From Deuterostichococcus epilithicus (Eukaryota > Chlorophyta > Trebouxiophyceae > Prasiolales > Stichococcaceae): a DNA stretch of 64,000 bases. Below, in pieces: positions 33,685 through 45,237 of this stretch (positions within the stretch are counted from its first letter, which is position 1; each line of letters starts with the position of its first letter). The stretch covers positions 3,632,530-3,696,529 of the forward strand of contig JAVTLE010000023.1 in assembly GCA_033439295.1 (NCBI GenBank). The letters run 5' to 3'. The notes beneath the pieces are model-generated. The model saw only the letters and a program-made list of their open reading frames with translations, made no database searches and was not told the origin of the DNA. The translations under genes were made by a program, and so were the position numbers.

Positions 33685-35697
33685 CTAGTCAGTCAGGCTC
33701 CAAGCGACTAAATAGAACTCCAGGCAACCAAAATCGGCGTCTGTAATGACATCAAAGACGTCAATCCAATGCCTGTTGCGACTACTGCCGTCCTGCTCAA
33801 CGACCACGTAAGGTGCAACCGCCTGCGCTCGCTTGAAAACCTCTGATATTCTTGTATGGAGGATTCCATCTCTGGCCATCCCCTCCACGAGCCGATCAAG
33901 GCACAACGACTTTAGACCCGTGCGCTCCTTGCCACTACCGACCAAGCCCGACATCACGGCTTCGACTGAACCCGCCGCCATGAACGTGCACCCGCTCATA
34001 TCGATATGGCGGCAGCGCTGCAGCCACACCAGCTGGGGTGGGAACTCCCGCAGGATGTTGTCCCTGAGGCTGAACGATGTCAGCTGACTCAAGCACGCCA
34101 GCGTCGGCATCTCCCTCAGCGCACCAAGCACGAAGTGCAGGCTGTTGAGCTGCGGCAGAGCGCCGATCGCATCGACAAGGGCCTCCGGCAGCAGGCTGTT
34201 AAGGGCAGAAGCGCCGGAAATGCCGCAGCGACAAGTGCTGCAGCGCCGGCAAATGGGCGAGCGCCGCCGCCAGGGTGTCGATTCGCTGATGCTGCTCTGT
34301 CTTTGTCAGCCAATGCGATTCCCACAGCCAATGCCCCTGATGTGGCTCGATGCACAACCGCAACAGCGACCGCGGCAGCGCGTTGGCAAATTGCCCGCCG
34401 CTGGTGCGCAGCGCAGTGAGCGCCGTCAGCTGCAACAGCTCCCGGCATGCAGCGTAACCTTTTGGAGCGGAAGTCCGTCACGCTTAGCTCCTTCAGCGCC
34501 GGCAGCGCCGAAGCGCCGGCAAAGCCACAGTCGTGAAGCTGCATCGAGCTCAGGGCCGTGAGCGCCGCCATCTCCTCTGGCAGCCTGCCAACAAAGCAGC
34601 GGTGCGAGCCGAGCACACACAGGCTTCGTAGGCCAGAGCAGCGAGTCAGCGCCGCCAATGTCTGGCAAATGGACCTTCCCGAGTCTGGGTTCCCGCCAAC
34701 TGTGATGTCGTCTGCCTCCTCCGGCAGCTGGGTGGTCCAGCCGAGGCCCAGCGACTGCATCAGGGAACAAAACGACAAGTCGGAGACGAGAGGTGTGCCG
34801 AAAGTGGCATCAAATGTGTTTGCTTCATGACGCGCATCATGTGCTCCACTACGTACCAGCAGATTGAGTCGTCAACATCCTGCCAAGCCCAAAGAGAAGC
34901 CGATCTGCGTATGCAACGCAAGAATCATTTGACAGCTCTCACCTGAAGGTGTGGCAAGCCGGCGACCGCGGCCGCCAGCTCCTCATCATCAGACCCGCAG
35001 AGGTCGGATGAATCGGTGATGTCCCAGAGCGCCAGAACTCGGAGGCTGGTGCACATGTACGCCAGCATGTTGTGTGTAGGCGATCCCGCTGGTCAAGGCC
35101 GCTGGGAAGGGGCCGCCCTCAGCCTCGCCAAGCACGAGGTGGTGGAGGCCCTCCGCCCTCGTGAGTATGTCCATCAGAGACTCCATGAACAGTTCACCCT
35201 CGCCCAGCGGCGCCTGTGACACAAGCATGTTACCGTTGCAAATTGCAGACCTCGTCGTTATGGTACTGTTCGTTGTCTCTTTCACGGTCAGGCGCATGGT
35301 GCAGGCACACAGCGCTTTGTAGCTTTGTAGGCATTGAATCACCTCCGACAGCAGAAAGCGGCCTGGCGACGTCACGCGCCGCAGCGCTGGCAAGCGGCGC
35401 GAGTACCACCTCAGCAACGCCGCTGCTGCGCCTGGCGTGAGTGCCATGCCCTTTCCATTGAGGTGCACAGCCGCCCACAGCGGACCACCTGATGCAGAGG
35501 CCAGAGCGGCGAACCGGCTGGAGATGCTGGCAGCTCGCGCCCTGAGAGGGCCCAGGACCGTCAGTTTCGCTTCAGGAACGCAGTTGCACATGGAAATGAA
35601 ACTGTGGTAAGAATGTAGGAGGTGCGGACCTGTCGAGCGTGTCTAGGCGTTGAAGGATGTTAAGAATAACATCATCCGGGAGCTGCAGCAGAGACAT
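33685..35697 (-). pseudogene. F-box / leucine-rich-repeat gene with frameshifts
   Basis: The first exon 35697-35630 encodes an F-box start, MSLLQLPDDVILNILQRLDT, ending at a GT donor. The next exon begins at 35601 (LTVLGPLRARAASISSRF). Exons near 35215-35080 (LHHLVLGEAEGGPFPAALTS) and 35053-34945 (SLRVLALWDITDSSDLCG) follow. From about 34830 come leucine-rich repeats (LAALTRCSGLRSLCVLGSHR, LPALKELSVTDF), continuing to FPPQLVWLQRCRHIDMSGC and HWIDVFDVITDADFGCLE at the stop. Two single-base insertions break the frame: one near 34450 in a GGG run and one near 34215, giving a TAA after RRFCP. The second is confirmed by comparison with the paralogue at 44041-44862, which keeps frame there. A third disruption near 35060 is possible. 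Either a recent pseudogene or uncorrected sequence errors. Intact relatives would act as SCF ubiquitin-ligase substrate adaptors. Confidence 0.72.
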
Positions 35698-37559
35698 AAC
35701 CGGCTGGCTGGCTCTTTGAGGATTGCGTGCTCGCTGTCTTGGCGGGGAGCCGAGTCATGTTGCAGTCAGCGCGCGTTGGACGGGGGGGCAAGTATCTCGC
35801 GCGGTCCCAGACTGGTCCCAGAGGTGCTTGCGACAGCTTGTGCAGGGCTTCAAGTTCCTTCAACGAAAGGCTGCCTTTGGGTAGAGATGGTGATGAGACG
35901 GGAAGGAATTGGAAACGCCACAGGGGCGTGTGGGACAGGCCGACAGGGCAAAACCCTGACCCCGGCTTAACCCGTCAGCACCCCGCCGATGCGGGCATGG
36001 TTCTCCAGCTCCCAGCAACGATGGAAACGAACTCCAAAGCGCCAGCGGGGTGGCAAGGCTTCCAGCCATTTGCGGAGTCGGGGCCCCTGGTGCGCCCCTC
36101 CTTTTTGACTGGGCATTGCCATTTATACCCGGTATAACTGGGCCAGCAGCGCCACCTTCTGCACCCGCATTCACGGTCCCCCCAAATTGCCACACTAACG
36201 TTGCGCGGAGGACAACGTATGGCGGCGGAGGATGCTACCTACAAGCAGTCAGTTGCCCTCGCAGCCCTTCCCCAACCCCTCTGCCGTCAGCGCAGATCGA
36301 TCGCACTGATATTGCAGCACTCGACGTGCTGCCATCGGCTGCTGTTGGAGCAGCCCTTGTGCTAGAGCGCCTGCTGCCGCAGCAGAGCGCAGCGCGCCAC
36401 CGAAGGAGGGCAATGACCGACGTGGGCATGCCGGCTGGCAGAGCGCCGCCGCCCAAGCATCGTAGCGGGTTCACGTCCTGCCGCCACTGCTGTGGCATCA
36501 CCTGCTGTATATTTGTGTGCTGCTCCATGCAGTCATCGCCAATCCCCAGCAGCCCTGCGTGAGCGCTGCGGCAAGACAGCAGCCGCCAGGAACATCACTG
36601 TTGGCCATGCCACGCTGGCATCAGCCGCGGTCCTGCCGCCGGCGCGGCTGCTGCGCTGGGTTGCACCGCGGCAGCAGGTGCGGCCGGCCCCTGCCACACC
36701 GTGCTGCGGCACTAACACGTGCCACCGTCATGGCTGGCTGGGTATCGCTGCCCGCAGGGAACCCCGCCGACACCTAAGCGCCGCGGCTGACGCCAAACAA
36801 GCATGCGATATGGACTCGTTGATGCAGTGCGGCGACAACTCTCTGCCGCTGACTAGCCATCGTGGTGTGCTATTGCTGCCGCTACTTAGCGCGCCTGGGC
36901 AGGGGGCACTCATCCCAGATGAGGCGTGCATGAGGGAGAGAGGCAAAGTAGCGGACTGAAGGCCGCGTTGCTCTTCCTTTCTACATCATGATATCTTGGG
37001 CTGACTGAAGCGACATGTTCCATCTACCTAGTAGATAGAGTTTGCGAATAACAGCAAAGACGCTATGGCGAGCCACGAAATGCTGCAACTATATATGGCC
37101 GCCCGCTGCACGTACTGAGCCGGCTGCAGACCCACACGCTGCCTGCTGTACATCTAAAATGCGGCATGCCGCCAGCCTGCGCCCATAGTCCATGGTGGAC
37201 AGGGCTGTTAGGCATACCAGGCGCCAGACCCTCCACTCCCCGCTATGTACCTATGAGCCAGACGTCCACCGCTGGAAGCAGTCGCCGCTCTTGCTGCGGC
37301 CACCGTCGCTGTTGCCGCTGCCACTGCTGCGGCTGCTACCGCTGGTGCCGCTGCCGCTAGTGGTATGCCGCCACTGTCGCGACTGTGGATTTTGCGACAG
37401 GCGGCGGCGCTGCTCTATCACTTGCATGGGCCTGCATGCAACTGATGCGGCAGCCCACAGCTCGGCCTTGGTAACTAGCAGAAAAGACCGCGCAGGCAAC
37501 GGTGTACCGGCTACCGGTAGCGATACAAGCAGCCTGGAATTCGGCCACCGCCATTAAAG
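35698..37559. other. Intergenic, nothing recognised
   Basis: Several open frames exist but all look like chance GC-rich readings with many Ser, Arg and Cys and no domain. Short CTG-rich runs occur near 37310-37360. No RNA gene or mobile element seen. Confidence 0.4.
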
Positions 37560-37990
37560 TGTTAAGGCACTACATCCCAAGCTCAGCGAAGCATGAGCCA
37601 CCAGTACGAATAGGGGGTTAGCAATAAAGGTGACAGCGAGGGTGCGATGGCGGCAAGCGCCGGATTGTTGCACGGTGGTAAATTCGAAGGTCGAACCGCT
37701 AGGCCGAGGGCCCAAGCTGGGTCGTTGTGTGCGCAACAAGGGCTGGTATGCGGACCACTGGCCATGAGCAATAGCTATCTTTGGCATCAAGGGTAGTGGT
37801 TCTCGGCGGGGCGGCGCAACATCCACGACAGCGAGTGCCGCCGCTGCCGCGAGGCGTGCGGCGCGCCGGGCTAGCGCTTGGCGTGGCCCGCCTGCGTAGC
37901 GAGGGTGTGTGTGGCCCCTCGAATCTTGATTTAGGGTTGGCGGAGCCCCAGGCCTATACACAAAGGCGGGAGCGAGCCCCTGCAACCGCA
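37560..37990 (-). repeat. Left arm of diverged inverted repeat around tRNA-Ser(GCT)
   Basis: The reverse complement of this arm resembles 38865-39235. Matched pieces: 37986-37959 (GGGGCTCGCTCCCGCCTTTG) with 38870-38897 (GGGGCTCGCACCCCCTTTGT), and 37660-37629 (GGCGCTTGCCGCCATCGCAC) with 39155-39180 (CGCTTGCCGCCGCACCCTCG). A shared TTCGCTGAGC ends both arms. Divergence is considerable, so this is an old pair. Confidence 0.6.
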
Positions 37991-38436
37991 GCAAACTGCG
38001 CAGGTGTGAGTCAGCCGCGATCCCGCTGTAGCGCGCACCACAAGAGCATGCACAAATACTTTGTAGGATCAAATGCCAATCAGAGCAATAATGACAAGAC
38101 CACGATAAAGCACATCGCATGCAATGAATCAAGCCTATGCCAGCTGCTAGGCGCCGCCTGCCAAACGAATGATTGCCCACTGCTGCCGATAGTCACCTTA
38201 TTGACAATTACCAGCCAGGCCCCGTTACTAACACCTAGTCCCCCCGTGTCTGACGCGCCTCGAAACTGACGCGCGTGTCTCGACAGCGCCGAGACGGACG
38301 TCGTCGTTGCACCCGATGTCCGGCACGTGCGCACCAATGCAAGCGCATGGCGGCAGATGTTGACTCAGGTTAGCCAGAATCGATGTGGTGGCAACAAGGG
38401 TGGATCGGTCTGGCAACAGAAGCGGTAACCGCCCTC

Positions 38437-38517
38437 GTAACCGTGCCCGAGTGGTTAAGGGGAGTGGCTGCTAACTGCTTGCCGAAAGGCGCGTGAGTTC
38501 GAATCTCATCGGTTACG
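38437..38517 (+). tRNA. tRNA-Ser(GCT)
   Basis: Acceptor GTAACCG pairs with CGGTTAC (38510-38516), with discriminator G at 38517. D arm GCCCGAGTGGTTAAGGGG; anticodon loop CTGCTAA gives anticodon GCT. Type II variable arm TGCCGAAAGGCG; T loop TTCGAAT. 81 nt, no intron. It lies between the two arms of a diverged inverted repeat. Confidence 0.94.
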
Positions 38518-38864
38518 AAGGATGCCTTTTGACTGGCGAGCTGGCGCGTCGCAAACACTGTTGTTTCGAGGTGCTCACGTGCCCTGACATCGGATGCAAC
38601 GACGGCGTCCTCGGCGCGTTCGAGGCGCGCGCGACACTGCCAAGGGCCACGCGCTTCACATAATCAATGGTGTTACCTAAAGGTCAAAGTCATCCCACAC
38701 CAGGTTCAGCAGCCAGCTGTAGCAACCGTCTAACTGGCAGGTAGCGCCCAGCAGCTGGCGTGAGGATTGTTCCATTTGGCGTGGGGTTGATCCGTGTAGG
38801 TCTTCTGGTGCGCGCTCCAGCAGGCCCGCGGGCGCCTGACACATGCCTGGCCGTGCGGCTCGCT

Positions 38865-39235
38865 GAGATCACAGGGGCTCGCACCCCCTTTGTGTGTGGC
38901 CAAGGGGCCTCCCCACCCTACTGCCACATTCAAAGGCCACACACCCTCGCCGCGCGGGCCGGCTGGCCGCCGAGCCCTGACCCGGCCCGCCGCTCGCCTT
39001 TGCATGCGGCAGCGCGCGGCTGCGCTCGCTTTCGATGGCTGGCCCGCCGCCCGCCGAGCATAGCCCTTCTTGACGCAAATTACAAGCTCTTGCAAACACA
39101 GCGACCTAGCGTAGACTTCGGGCCTACCGGCCTGACTGCACTAGAGCGTTCCTTCGCTTGCCGCCGCACCCTCGCCATTGCAGCTTTTTGCTAGTCCCCT
39201 ACTAGATGCTTGTAATTCGCTGAGCCTATGTTGTA
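38865..39235 (+). repeat. Right arm of diverged inverted repeat around tRNA-Ser(GCT)
   Basis: Partner of 37560-37990 in opposite orientation. Both arms can be read as a related peptide (LLQTQRPSVDFGPTGLTALE here; PLLRTQRPSLGPRPSGSTFE in the other arm), so the repeat may derive from a coding element. No TSD or conserved terminus identified. Confidence 0.6.
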
Positions 39236-40397
39236 ATGCCGTGCAAAGCAAAAGTGTCCTATGTCGGCATGCAACTGCCGCAGCGCACGCTCCATAGCAG
39301 CGCGCTGCTGCGGCGCGTTCCCACCCTGCCGTTCGCGCATGCGGTGCCTCTGAGAGCTTTGATAGACGCAAGCATATCCAGCGCATGGCGCCCAGCCAGT
39401 CGTTGCAGCCGCAGCGTTGCTTGCGATGGCGCCGCAGCATGGCGGCGTCACAGCCACAGCGGCCGTGGTGCAGCAGCAGCAAACCTCTGCACCCGTGCTT
39501 GGGCCTGCTGCGCCTCATGCGCCCCCGGAGGAATGAGGGGGGGGAGATGGGCGCCAGCGCCCGGCCCGCGGCAGCCGCAGCCCTGCCAGCGGCAACGCCG
39601 CAGCACGGTGACGGCGCTGCAGAGGCAGCTGCAGGACTGCCCAGTAGCCGGGATCAGCCGCATTCGCATGCGTCAGCGGCAAGGGCGGTGGGCAGCATCG
39701 TGTGGTCAGCGTCGATGCCGTCGGCAGCCGCCCTCGCTACAGCCCGGTCTAGGCGCGCCCAAGCTTGGTGAGTTGTGTGTTTGCGGCAAAGGACCCCAGG
39801 CCGCGTGCACCCCTACAGCCCTGCTGGTAGTGCCAATTTTCCCGCGCGATGACCTGCGTCATTGACAACGAGCTGCGGACAGCCGCAACAGGTGCTGCCG
39901 CAGGGGCAGCGCCACCAGCTGCCGCGGTTCCCACTATCGTGACGACGGCAGCTGTCGCCGCAGGAGAGGCACCACGACCTGGTGCAATCACCCAAATGGC
40001 GGCAGTGGCGGCAGATCAGCAGCAGCAGTCGGCGGAGCAGCCGCAGTAGCAGCAAGCAGCGGCGGTGGCGCAGCAGGGGCGGCGTCTGCAATTAGCGGTG
40101 GATATCTGGCTCATTCGCAGCCAGCGGGGGTGGAGCGGGGGGTCTGGCGCTTGCAGGTGTGCCTAGCCCTGTTCGTGATGGCCTACAGGCGCAGGGCTGG
40201 CGGGTAGCAGCCCACCGCAACCTGGATGGGCAGCATGCAGCGCGGCCGGGGCCGAAGCAGGCCCTGCAGGTGCAGCGGGCGGCCGTAGGCGCTTCTAGAG
40301 TGACCCAGCGAAGTTTTGTGCAGCAGAAGCGCCCAAGGGGGTGGCGGGGGTCTGCTGCCACCCAGGCGCCCTTTATTAGAATATAACACTGCAGCCA
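39236..40397. other. Intergenic, Ala/Gln-rich low-complexity readings
   Basis: Open frames here (39236-39865, 39385-39771) are low-complexity and mutually overlapping on both strands. I do not see a supportable gene. Confidence 0.35.
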
Positions 40398-43303
40398 CGT
40401 CGGAAAATGCTGAATGGTGAAATCCGTCTGTTGGATTCCACCATACCGCTTTCCAACGCTTTCCACCGCGTCCACTGGTGGAATCCATCGGTGGACGGGA
40501 CAGTAAAATTCCACCAGGCGCAGTGGAATCGCGGTGGAAAGCATTCCACCGTGTTTCCACCAAGCTCCACCATGGCACCACCGTGCCCGGTGGTCACGGT
40601 AATATTCCACCAAAGGATTCCACCAGTGTGTATGATGACATGATCACCGCCTCCAAACCGGTGGAGTCCACCATAAATTGCGGTGGCTTCCACCGCAGCC
40701 TCTCGTAAATGGTCCGTGTGTGTGTGATGCAACAGGTCCCTCTTGCAAAAGGAAGATTCGTTGAGGGGGTGATCCGCGCAGCCGTTCAATACGCCGCTTA
40801 TACGCCGCCTATCGGGAGCGGACACTTGTGTTCACTGTTGGTTCTGGAAGTAGCAATGCTGAAAGGCTTCCTGGAGTTTCTGCCGATCGATCTTAGCATG
40901 TGCTTACCTTTCCATCTGCCTTTCACAGCGGACGTTTTTTCTTAACTTCTGTTTTGAGACGAATTAAATTGCGCGAATCGACGTGACGGTTAAAAGTATC
41001 GTACGGACTCGAGTGTGTCTTTCTGCACCACTGTGGATAACCGTGGCATTTAGGGACCGCCGCATGCTCACCAGTGTGCCGCCGCCGAGGCGTCGGACCG
41101 AGTGTCGGACCTGCGACTGTAACGCGTCAGGGCCGCCGATTCGCCACCGACACGGGCTTCATGCCTCAACTTGCCTTAGGGTTTTATCTTTCAAACAGCT
41201 CGCGCAGTGCAGAGCACGAAAGCACATCCTGCCCTTGTTCGGCTTGTGCATTGCCGGAGGTCTGCATGGCGCAACCCCGCAACACCCGCTCAAGCACCAC
41301 TGTTCTGCGGGCGCTGCCGCTCGGCGCCCGACCGGCAACAGCGACGGCCCCGCAAAGACGACGATGTCGAGCCGCTCGCGGCGCAGCGCAGCAGGGCTGC
41401 CGCAACGGCCGGCTTTGACAGTGACAGCGATGTTGCAGCCTCGAACGGGGCCAGCCCACCGCCAGCCCGGACGTCGAGGCCAGCGGACAATGTGCTGGAG
41501 GCATCACTGCAGGGTGCGCAGTCCAGCTGCAGACGCTCGCGGCCAAATGATCCAGCTGCAGATGCTACCAGTCGCCCCTGCGTCTGGACAACGTTGCATG
41601 TGCGCGCATGGGCCCAAGGCGTTCGGTGCTCAGCAGTATGCGTGCGACCCCACAACACCTTGCGCAGTTTTTCCGCCCTGCACGAGCCATTGACGCGGTT
41701 CTCCTCCCTTCACCTTGCAGGGGCAGTACGCCACCTCGGCAGTGCATCGCGCGTCGGGCTGGCTGCACCCCAGCCGTAGGAGACTGGCCTCCACCATGCA
41801 CGCCACTAGCGCCGGCGATGACTCTATGAACAAGGACCTGCGCAGCCTCCTGGTGTGCTGAGCTTGTGCATACTAGCACATGCTGATCACAGCATGCAAC
41901 TGTGTGCTTTGGAGTGCATGCCCACATCCCGTATACTCTGTGCATATTGCCGCACCACAAACACATGCACAGGCAAACCATGTCAACATTTCCAGCTGAA
42001 TTGATGCTTGCATGACTGATGGGCAAGCTCGCATCGTTCCTGCAGCTCTTGCACTTAGGGATCAAGTTTCTCACTGCACTATGATTTGCACTTGCGTTGC
42101 CCATTGCTCGCAGGTGACCCGTGCGTCAAGCAAGGCGGCTTCCCAATGGGCACGCCTGACGTCCTGCGCGGCATGGCGAAGAGCTTCAACACGGAGTCGC
42201 TGACCGCCAACAACCAGCTGGCAGCAGGCTCAAAGCCGCATGTGCGGCCCAAGCGGTGGTTTTCCTCACAACGATTCGCATCATGTGATGACAGTCGAAT
42301 TTGTGCACATAGGTGAACCCGAGGGCCCCTCGAACATAATGTCGCCCCACAATCGGCATTGCATGCCGCTCATACATCCGTCAGAGGTGGTCTCCTTCCT
42401 ATACAGGTGGAGGCGCGCACGAAGACCCCTAAGACGATGGTGTCGACAGCGATGGCGACTCCGTTCTATGAACATGTGTGACAAGCTGTTGAAGGTGCGA
42501 TGGGCAAGTGCTTTGGTTTTTTTTGGTACAAAACCGCTTCGTGGGTATGGTGAAGTTGCTTGCAGCGTTTCAGGACGCATCGTCATGCCGCCACCATTCA
42601 CCTGACCTGTGTGTTGACAGTGTGGATCTTTGCTGAGTTGACATACGTACACCGGCCGCCTGCAGGAGCTGGAGGACATTAACTTCCGCGCGATGACTGG
42701 CCCGTCGTCAGCATTGTGGAATTGGACTTTAGCGTCGATCTCGCCATTGCAGCGGCGCACGCATTGGAGGCGCCGTAGTTCGAGACGCCAATGGCGAAGG
42801 CTGTCGGAATGCGATAGCAACTGGCAACTCTCGGCCTTGGCACGGTGTATTGGAGTTGGACAGTTGTCAATTCGTGCATGCCACATCCGGGGGGACCGGC
42901 GGACCGCCGTGGGCGCCTATGGACATCATGGACGTCGCTCTTGCTTTGCAGAGGCAACCAGTTGGCAAGTGCTAGGCAGTGGTCTAGTAGACAGCCAAGC
43001 AGTTGAAGATCTGGTGATGGTAGGTTCCACCACAATGTAATTCCACCAGTTTTGGGAACACAAATCCCACCACTGGTTTCCACCAGCATTCCATGGAATT
43101 CACTGCAGCGTGATGGTGGAATCCATCAAGCCGATCACATTTCCACTGCACGTAGCCCATGGTGGATTCCACGAGCGGCGATGGAATTCCACCGTTTCCA
43201 CCGTTGGAGTTACTGATGGAAAATTTCGGGTTCCACCAGGACGTTCTATGGTGGAAGTCTACCGTTTCCATCAATGGATTCCACCATTCAGCATTTTCCG
43301 ACG
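40398..43303. mobile_element. 2.9-kb element with TTCCACC-rich terminal inverted repeats
   Basis: The left end (40398-40419) and the complement of the right end (43303-43282) share 22 identical bases starting CGTCGGAAAATGCTGAATGG. Inside each end, about 290 bp (40420-40700 and 43015-43290) is packed with roughly ten copies of TTCCACC/GGTGGAA in both orientations. The 2.3-kb interior has no recognisable transposase. It does have exon-like stretches near 42112-42260 (GGFPMGTPDVLRGMAKSFNT) and 42665-42775. No clear target-site duplication flanks it. The repeat-packed ends suggest transposase-binding arrays and a non-autonomous DNA transposon; the superfamily is unknown. Confidence 0.65.
42112..42260 (+). 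CDS. Exon-like fragment inside the 2.9-kb element, unknown
   Basis: Directly after a CTCGCAG acceptor-like site comes an open frame beginning DPCVKQGGFPMGTPDVLRGM and continuing AKSFNTESLTANNQLAAGSK. It looks coding by composition. It cannot be joined convincingly to other exons, and may be captured host sequence or transposon cargo. Confidence 0.25.
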
Positions 43304-43421
43304 CATACCGCTGCAACTGCTAGGGTAGTGGCATCCAGTTGCGAGCCTCCCGACCGTCCAGGAACCGGCACTTTTTGGATTCTGAAACGTGACGCCTGGT
43401 TTTATTTGATGATTCCACTAG

Positions 43422-43727
43422 TTGCGTGCAGGCACGTGGTGTCCCTGGCGGGAGATCGTCGATAGGGGAGTACCAGAAACACCAAGCGACACCGGCAATT
43501 CTCTGGCAAACACGAGATACATGTCAGCCGCGATGTCGCACTTCTACACCGAGACCGGTAGTATCAAAGATTACATCCCTAACCCTCACGGAGGAATCGA
43601 GCACCCGCGGTGGGGCAAGCTGCCGGGCTTTAAGCAGGGAGCCAGGCTGGTTCCATCAAATTTCAAGGTTCCTGAGGACGAGTTCGGAAACCCGATGGGC
43701 AGGCTGGAAAGAGGTGATAAGGCTTGA
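43422..43727 (+). CDS. Hypothetical exon or small ORF, unknown
   Basis: Open frame of 101 codons whose last two thirds look like real protein (FYTETGSIKDYIPNPHGGIE, then WGKLPGFKQGARLVPSNFKV and PEDEFGNPMGRLERGDKA before the stop). An acceptor-like TGCGTGCAG lies just inside its start. It is just outside the right end of the 2.9-kb element. No family recognised. It could be the last exon of a gene interrupted by the element. Confidence 0.35.
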   Translation: MRAGTWCPWREIVDRGVPETPSDTGNSLANTRYMSAAMSHFYTETGSIKDYIPNPHGGIEHPRWGKLPGFKQGARLVPSNFKVPEDEFGNPMGRLERGDKA

Positions 43728-44040
43728 ACTTTCGCGCGCGGACCCATCTACTGTCGCTTGTTGCCCTACGCGCCCTGCTTGCACCTCTGCGACGATTGTC
43801 TTAAGGCGCACACGCCAGCACGTGCATGGTAGCGCTCTGTCGCTATTTTTGAAGAGCCATTGATGCGCATGCACGCACGCAGTGCAATCTTGGTTCGGCG
43901 AGGGGTCGAGCGCGCGGCTGAGCGAGCGTGTCGAGGCAGATGTCAGAGAGAGCGGGAGCTTGGCGGCCCTCATCGAAGCATGGTCCCAGCAACGGAGCGA
44001 GGACAACTATGGCAATCCAAAGCGCCAGAGAGCGTCGTGA
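43728..44040. other. Interval between the unknown ORF and the F-box/LRR fragment
   Basis: No supportable coding frame. If the LRR copy downstream has upstream exons they should lie here, but I do not find an F-box exon. Confidence 0.35.
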
Positions 44041-44862
44041 ACGCCGAGGCAGTTTGCTGGCGCGCTGCCGCGGTCGCTGTCGCGGCTCTGCATCGAGCCT
44101 CAGCGGGGCTCAAATGGTGCGCCTGCTTTCGTGCTGTGGCTGCCGCCAGCGGAGCAGCAGCGGCAGCTCGACACCCTGGCGGCGGCGCTTGCCCATTTGC
44201 CGGAGCTGCGGTACTTGTCGTTGCGGCACTACCGGCGCTTCTGCCCCTTTGGGGTGCTGCCGGAGACGCTGGTCGATGCGATTGGCACTCTGCCGCAGCT
44301 GGACGGCCTGCACTTCGTGGACGGCAGTCTAAATGAGCTGCCGGTGCTGGCGCGCTCAAGTCAGCTGACATCGTTCAGCCTGACAGACGACGACCTGTGG
44401 GAGTTCCCGCCTCAGCTGGTGCGCTTGCAGCGCTGCCGCCATATCGACATGAGCGGCTGTCGGTTCCTGGAAGCGGGCCCAGTCGAGGCCGTGATGTCGG
44501 GCCTGGTCGGTAGCGACAAGGAGCGCGCCGTGCTTGAGTCGTTGTGCCTCGATCGGCTCAGCAAGGGACCTGAAAAGCCCATAGTATCAGACTACGGAAC
44601 TCATGCAGGATGGACTTGGGTGAACGAAATAGCTACGCCGGAAGTTGTTGAGCGAGCGCAGGCGGTCGCACCTGGTGTGGTCTTTGATCAGGACAACAAT
44701 TGCAACAATCGCAACAAGCATTGGATTGACGTCTTCGATGTCATGACAGACTCCAATTTTGGTCGCCTAGAGTTGGTTGACTGCCCATGGGGTACCGGTA
44801 GGCCGGACTCTGCGATAGCATTTCAGCCGCCTGTCGCCGCGCACTTGCTCCAAGACTTTTGA
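44041..44862 (+). pseudogene. 5'-truncated F-box/LRR paralogue
   Basis: Paralogue of the minus-strand gene at 33685-35697. It aligns from the LRR middle (QFAGALPRSLSRLCIEPQRG) through LAHLPELRYLSLRHYRRFCP, FPPQLVRLQRCRHIDMSGC and HWIDVFDVMTDSNFGRLE to a stop about 26 residues later than its partner. The reading frame is intact from 44041, but an in-frame TGA precedes it, there is no early ATG, and the F-box and first repeats are absent. It is either a truncated copy or a 3' exon whose upstream exons I cannot identify. Confidence 0.6.
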
Positions 44863-45237
44863 AGCCAGATACCTCATCGGCCTGTGTAACTTACTGACTC
44901 AAACACTGAACGGCACCAAGAAGGCACATCATCTCCTGAAACGCCGCCGGGCACAACCGCGCAGAGTATTGATGCTGCAATGGCCGCCGTGTGTGCTGGG
45001 GTGGCTCTGACTGCCACAGGCCCAACACCCACTGTCGCCCAGTCGGCAGGGTTTCGGTTGCCGGTCGCCAGCCGCGCCAGCTGAGCTAGCGCTTCGACCC
45101 CCGTCCGGAGGCCCGACCGCCCAGCTGCAGCCGCGACTACGGCAGCTGCCCCGCCACCGCCTGTTCTGCTTCTGTGACGGCTCTCCCCGGCTGCTCCCCT
45201 GGGCACCGCTCCCACGGCGGCTCCCCGGGGCTGTCCC
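44863..45237. other. Convergent intergenic interval
   Basis: Lies between the LRR fragment (+) and the 3' end of the PPR-SAP gene (-). Nothing recognised apart from presumed 3' untranslated sequence. Confidence 0.4.
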
